64,000 bases of DNA, taken from positions 2,912,427 through 2,976,426 of the forward strand of contig JADCRD010000001.1 in assembly GCA_014946745.1 (NCBI GenBank), written 5' to 3'. The notes beneath the pieces are model-generated. The model was not told the DNA's origin. It worked only from the letters and a program-made list of their open reading frames with translations, and did no database searches. Positions 61,436-64,000 of the stretch are shown here, piece after piece. Within the stretch, counting starts at the first letter, position 1, and each line of letters begins with the position of its first letter. This DNA is from Lysobacterales bacterium (lineage in GTDB: Bacteria > Pseudomonadota > Gammaproteobacteria > Xanthomonadales > Xanthomonadaceae). The translations under genes and the position numbers were made by a program.

Positions 61436-62719
61436 ATGCGCCTGCTGCACACCCTCGCCCTCGCCCTGCTGCTTTCACCGGCGGCGCATGCGGCCTTCGA
61501 TGTCGAAGCGCTGTCCTCTGCGGTCGATGCCAAGGTCGTCGACTGGCGGCGCGATATCCACCAGCATCCCGAGCTCGGCAACCGCGAGTTCCGCACCTCG
61601 GCCAAGGTCGCCGAGCACCTGCGCGCGCTGGGCATGGAGGTGCGCACCGGCGTTGCCCACACCGGCGTGGTCGGCCTGCTGCGCGGCGGCAGGCCGGGGC
61701 CGAAGATCGCCCTGCGCGCCGACATGGACGCGCTGCCGGTCACCGAGGCCACCGGCCTGCCCTTCGCCAGCACGGTCACCACCGAGTACAACGGCCAGAC
61801 CACCGGCGTGATGCATGCCTGCGGGCACGATGCCCACGTCGCCATCCTGATGGGCGTGGCCGAAGCGCTGGCCAGCGTGCGCGAGGAGCTGCCGGGCGAG
61901 GTGCTGTTCCTGTTCCAGCCGGCCGAAGAAGGTCCGCCGCCGGGCGAGACCGGTGGCGCCAAGCAGATGCTGGCCGAGGGCGTGTTCGACGACTTCCAAC
62001 CTGAAGCCGTGTTCGGCCTGCACGTGTGGGCGCAGCTGCCGGTCGGCACGATTGGCTTTCGCGGCGGGCCGATCATGGCCAGCGCCGACCGCTGGGTGCT
62101 GAAGGTGCGCGGCAAGCAGACTCACGCCTCGCGGCCTTGGGGCGGGGTCGATCCGATCACCATCGCCGCGCAGGCGCTGATCGCCAGCCAGAGCATCATC
62201 GCCCGCCAGATCGACATCACCAGCTCACCGGTGGTGCTCACCGCCGGCGCGGTGCGCGGCGGCATCCGCTTCAACATCATTCCCGAGACGGCCGAGATGG
62301 AGGGCACCCTGCGCACCTTCGACATGGACGTGCGCGCGGATGTCATCGCCCGCTTCGAGCGCACCGCCAAGGCCATCGCCGAAGCCGCCGGCGGCGAAGC
62401 CGAGCTCACCGTCGAGAACACTGCGCCGGTGACGGCGAATGAACTCGCGCTCACGCAGCGCGTGCGGCCGTGGCTGCGCGAGCTGATGGGCGCAGACAAC
62501 GTCAAGGAGATGCCGCTGCAGACGGTGGCCGAAGACTTCTCCCAGTTTGCCAACCGCGCGCCGGGCTTTCTGTTCTTTGTCGGCAGCACGGGCCCGGACA
62601 TTCACCCGGCCCGCGCCCCCAACAACCACTCGCCCGAGTTTCTGCTGCACGAAGCCGCGCTGAAACACGGCACCCGGGCGCTGCTGACCTTGGCCTTTGG
62701 CGTGCTCGAACAGCGCTGA
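61436..62719 (+). CDS. Exported M20-family amidohydrolase
   Basis: 427 residues with a signal peptide (cleavage near AHAA-F). M20D amidohydrolase (hippurate/IAA-amino-acid hydrolase type): ALRADMDALPV, the metal-binding HACGHDAHVA, QPAEEGPPPGE with the general base and ligand Glu, LHVWAQ, a lid domain (GKQTHASRPWGGVDP) and the C-terminal RAPNNHSPEF ligand. It would remove acyl or amide groups from N-acyl amino acids in the periplasm. The ATG at 61436 has AAGGA upstream; the open frame to 60977 runs through the REP repeats and is rejected. Confidence 0.93.
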   Translation: MRLLHTLALALLLSPAAHAAFDVEALSSAVDAKVVDWRRDIHQHPELGNREFRTSAKVAEHLRALGMEVRTGVAHTGVVGLLRGGRPGPKIALRADMDALPVTEATGLPFASTVTTEYNGQTTGVMHACGHDAHVAILMGVAEALASVREELPGEVLFLFQPAEEGPPPGETGGAKQMLAEGVFDDFQPEAVFGLHVWAQLPVGTIGFRGGPIMASADRWVLKVRGKQTHASRPWGGVDPITIAAQALIASQSIIARQIDITSSPVVLTAGAVRGGIRFNIIPETAEMEGTLRTFDMDVRADVIARFERTAKAIAEAAGGEAELTVENTAPVTANELALTQRVRPWLRELMGADNVKEMPLQTVAEDFSQFANRAPGFLFFVGSTGPDIHPARAPNNHSPEFLLHEAALKHGTRALLTLAFGVLEQR

Positions 62720-62992
62720 GGATTGCCACGGAGCGCTTGTGGAACACGGGCTGCCGCAGCGACCGCCTCGCTGCCGGCTCGGCGGCGACGTCCGCCGCAC
62801 CTATTCCTGACTCCCGGCTGCGCCCAGGCGATCGCGGACTGCGCGGCGCGCTGCCGTCACGGGTGCCCCGCAGCCGCTGCAGGTTCTCGCTGGGTCTCAA
62901 GCAGGGCCAGGCCCGTCCCGACTGTGTGCGGAAACGCACCGATGCGCTTGGCGGTGTGCGACAGCATGGCCTGCTTCGCCATGGAGCCCGCC

Positions 62993-63274
62993 ATGCATCG
63001 CTACCTCAGCGTCACCCTGCTGTGCGCGTGGGGGCTGTGCGTGCTGCTGGGCATCCGTTTGCTGGGCGGCGTGCATCTGCTGCCGGTGATGGCTGGCGTG
63101 AGCGAGCTGATGCGTCTCCTGACTGCCGGCGGCCCGCTGCCGCGTCGGCCACTGCGGAGCGCTCGGTTCGCCAGCGCACCGACGCCGGCAAACAGCGACG
63201 GGAGACTCGCTGCGTCCGGTGAGGCACATCGCCCCGCCACGAACGCGGAGATCTCCCATGTCGAGGTTGAGTGA
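62993..63274 (+). CDS. Possible small single-span membrane protein
   Basis: 93 residues, MHRYLSVTLLCAWGLCVLLG then a polar Arg/Ala-rich tail. One hydrophobic helix is evident (about residues 5-30). The 3' end overlaps the CsbD-like gene by 17 nt in another frame. No family is recognised and the tail is low-complexity, so it may not be real. The bases 62720-62992 before it show nothing recognisable. Confidence 0.3.
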   Translation: MHRYLSVTLLCAWGLCVLLGIRLLGGVHLLPVMAGVSELMRLLTAGGPLPRRPLRSARFASAPTPANSDGRLAASGEAHRPATNAEISHVEVE

Positions 63275-63791
63275 TCGATATCGTTTCAGTCTGCCGGAGC
63301 CGCTGAGCCCTTTGCCTCGGCACCTCGCGCCTTGGCAGAACGGCCCGACAGCCGAGGGCAGCGCAAGGCCCACCGCCGCCACCGAGCGTTTCGGCAGCCC
63401 CCCCGGGGCGGCGCACTCAGCCGTGCTTCCGCCAGACGCCAGCGCGCTTGCAGACGGCGACGTCGCTGCCGCGGACGCTCTCGATGCTGGCTCCGTGGCG
63501 GCGCGGGCTGTGCCGACCAAGGGCGATGCGCTGCACACGCATTCGCCGGCGGCCGACGGGCACGCGATCAACCGGGCGGTGAATGGCACCGCGGGCGGTG
63601 GTTGGAGCGACAGGCTCGATCATGCGAAGGCGGTCTGGCGCGAGCTGACCGTACAGGAGCTTGCCTGGAGCGGCGGCGATGCGGTTCGACTCGCCGGGCT
63701 GGTCCGCGAACGCTACACCCTCAGTCGACGCGAGGCCGAACAGCAGGTCAAAGCCTTTCTGCTGGACCTTGATGCGTCCGACGTGCACTGA
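63258..63791 (+). CDS. CsbD-like domain protein with long disordered N-terminus
   Basis: 177 residues. The last 50 or so (WSDRLDHAKAVWRELTVQEL, then AGLVRERYTLSRREAEQQVKAFL) match the CsbD stress-protein outline: W..L....L, a GL..ERY segment and EAE.QV..FL. The first 120 residues are Ala/Pro-rich and probably disordered, which is unusual because CsbD proteins are normally 60-70 residues. The ATG at 63258 is preferred (MSRLSDRYRFSL). The remaining 209 bases to the window edge show no clear gene. Confidence 0.65.
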   Translation: MSRLSDRYRFSLPEPLSPLPRHLAPWQNGPTAEGSARPTAATERFGSPPGAAHSAVLPPDASALADGDVAAADALDAGSVAARAVPTKGDALHTHSPAADGHAINRAVNGTAGGGWSDRLDHAKAVWRELTVQELAWSGGDAVRLAGLVRERYTLSRREAEQQVKAFLLDLDASDVH

Positions 63792-64000
63792 GGGCATGTG
63801 AAACGCCATCCGCCTGCTGAGGCAGCGGCCCGGCGCCTGCAGCGGCGGCGCGCTGCACGAGTTCTACGGCCGTTTGGCGCGCCAGACTCCCCTGAATTCA
63901 CCTGCCGGGCTTTGCCACGATCGCGCTGCGACGCCCTCGCTACGGCGCCTGGGTTTTTCACTCGCTCTGAGCGCGCGCGAAAGCACTGCGCGCAGTGTGG

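Overview
The window is GC-rich chromosomal DNA from a gammaproteobacterium, most likely the order Xanthomonadales (Lysobacter / Rhodanobacteraceae-like). The basis is the tamA-tamB pair, the xerC-DUF484-dapF-lptM order, an Oar-type TonB receptor, a Lys-C-type secreted protease, secreted proteins ending in an 'IFxxxFE' motif, and REP-like palindromes. No rRNA, tRNA or CRISPR array was recognised. All assignments come from reading the sequence; no database search was run.

Layout. 1-14 kb: tamB and tamA (minus strand), kbl, a small HNH protein, a membrane GGDEF-EAL protein, a Rieske ferredoxin, and a 1105-residue Oar-like receptor with a clear terminator. 14-22 kb: an OlsF-like two-domain acyltransferase, an Hpt protein with a decayed HD-GYP domain, an LTA-synthase-like membrane sulfatase-fold enzyme, a DUF4124/M23 peptidase, and prfC.

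22.5-34 kb is the most unusual part. An ECF sigma factor (ECF43-like, with Thr52 where the usual acidic residues of region 2.2 should be) is followed by a transmembrane Ser/Thr kinase, then by a small secreted protein with six conserved cysteines whose start overlaps the kinase stop. The unit occurs twice in tandem, offset by exactly 4010 bp. The second copy keeps only the sigma-4 end of the sigma gene, a kinase nearly identical up to about residue 451 and then strongly divergent, and a diverged secreted partner with the same cysteine spacing. Each copy is followed by a remnant of a REP-associated tyrosine transposase (RAYT). The second RAYT is split by an IS3-family element, and an IS110-family transposase lies next to it.

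34-54 kb is a secretome region. It holds a 3613-residue SpvB/VCBS/RHS protein with a Sec signal peptide and a lower-GC C-terminal tip, followed 28 nt later by a small exported protein (possible immunity or accessory protein). Next come a secreted propeller-like pair, a zinc-protease-like protein with an inserted PA domain and its lipoprotein neighbour, and a Lys-C-type serine protease. OmpW follows, with an FNR/Anr-type box upstream.

54-64 kb is mostly housekeeping: xerC, a DUF484 gene, dapF and lptM in one overlapping operon, a GFA-family protein, a PHB-depolymerase-type esterase, threonine synthase, an M20 amidohydrolase and a CsbD-like protein. A dispersed intergenic repeat (four copies seen), a duplicated REP pair and a G-rich tract mark the intergenic spaces.
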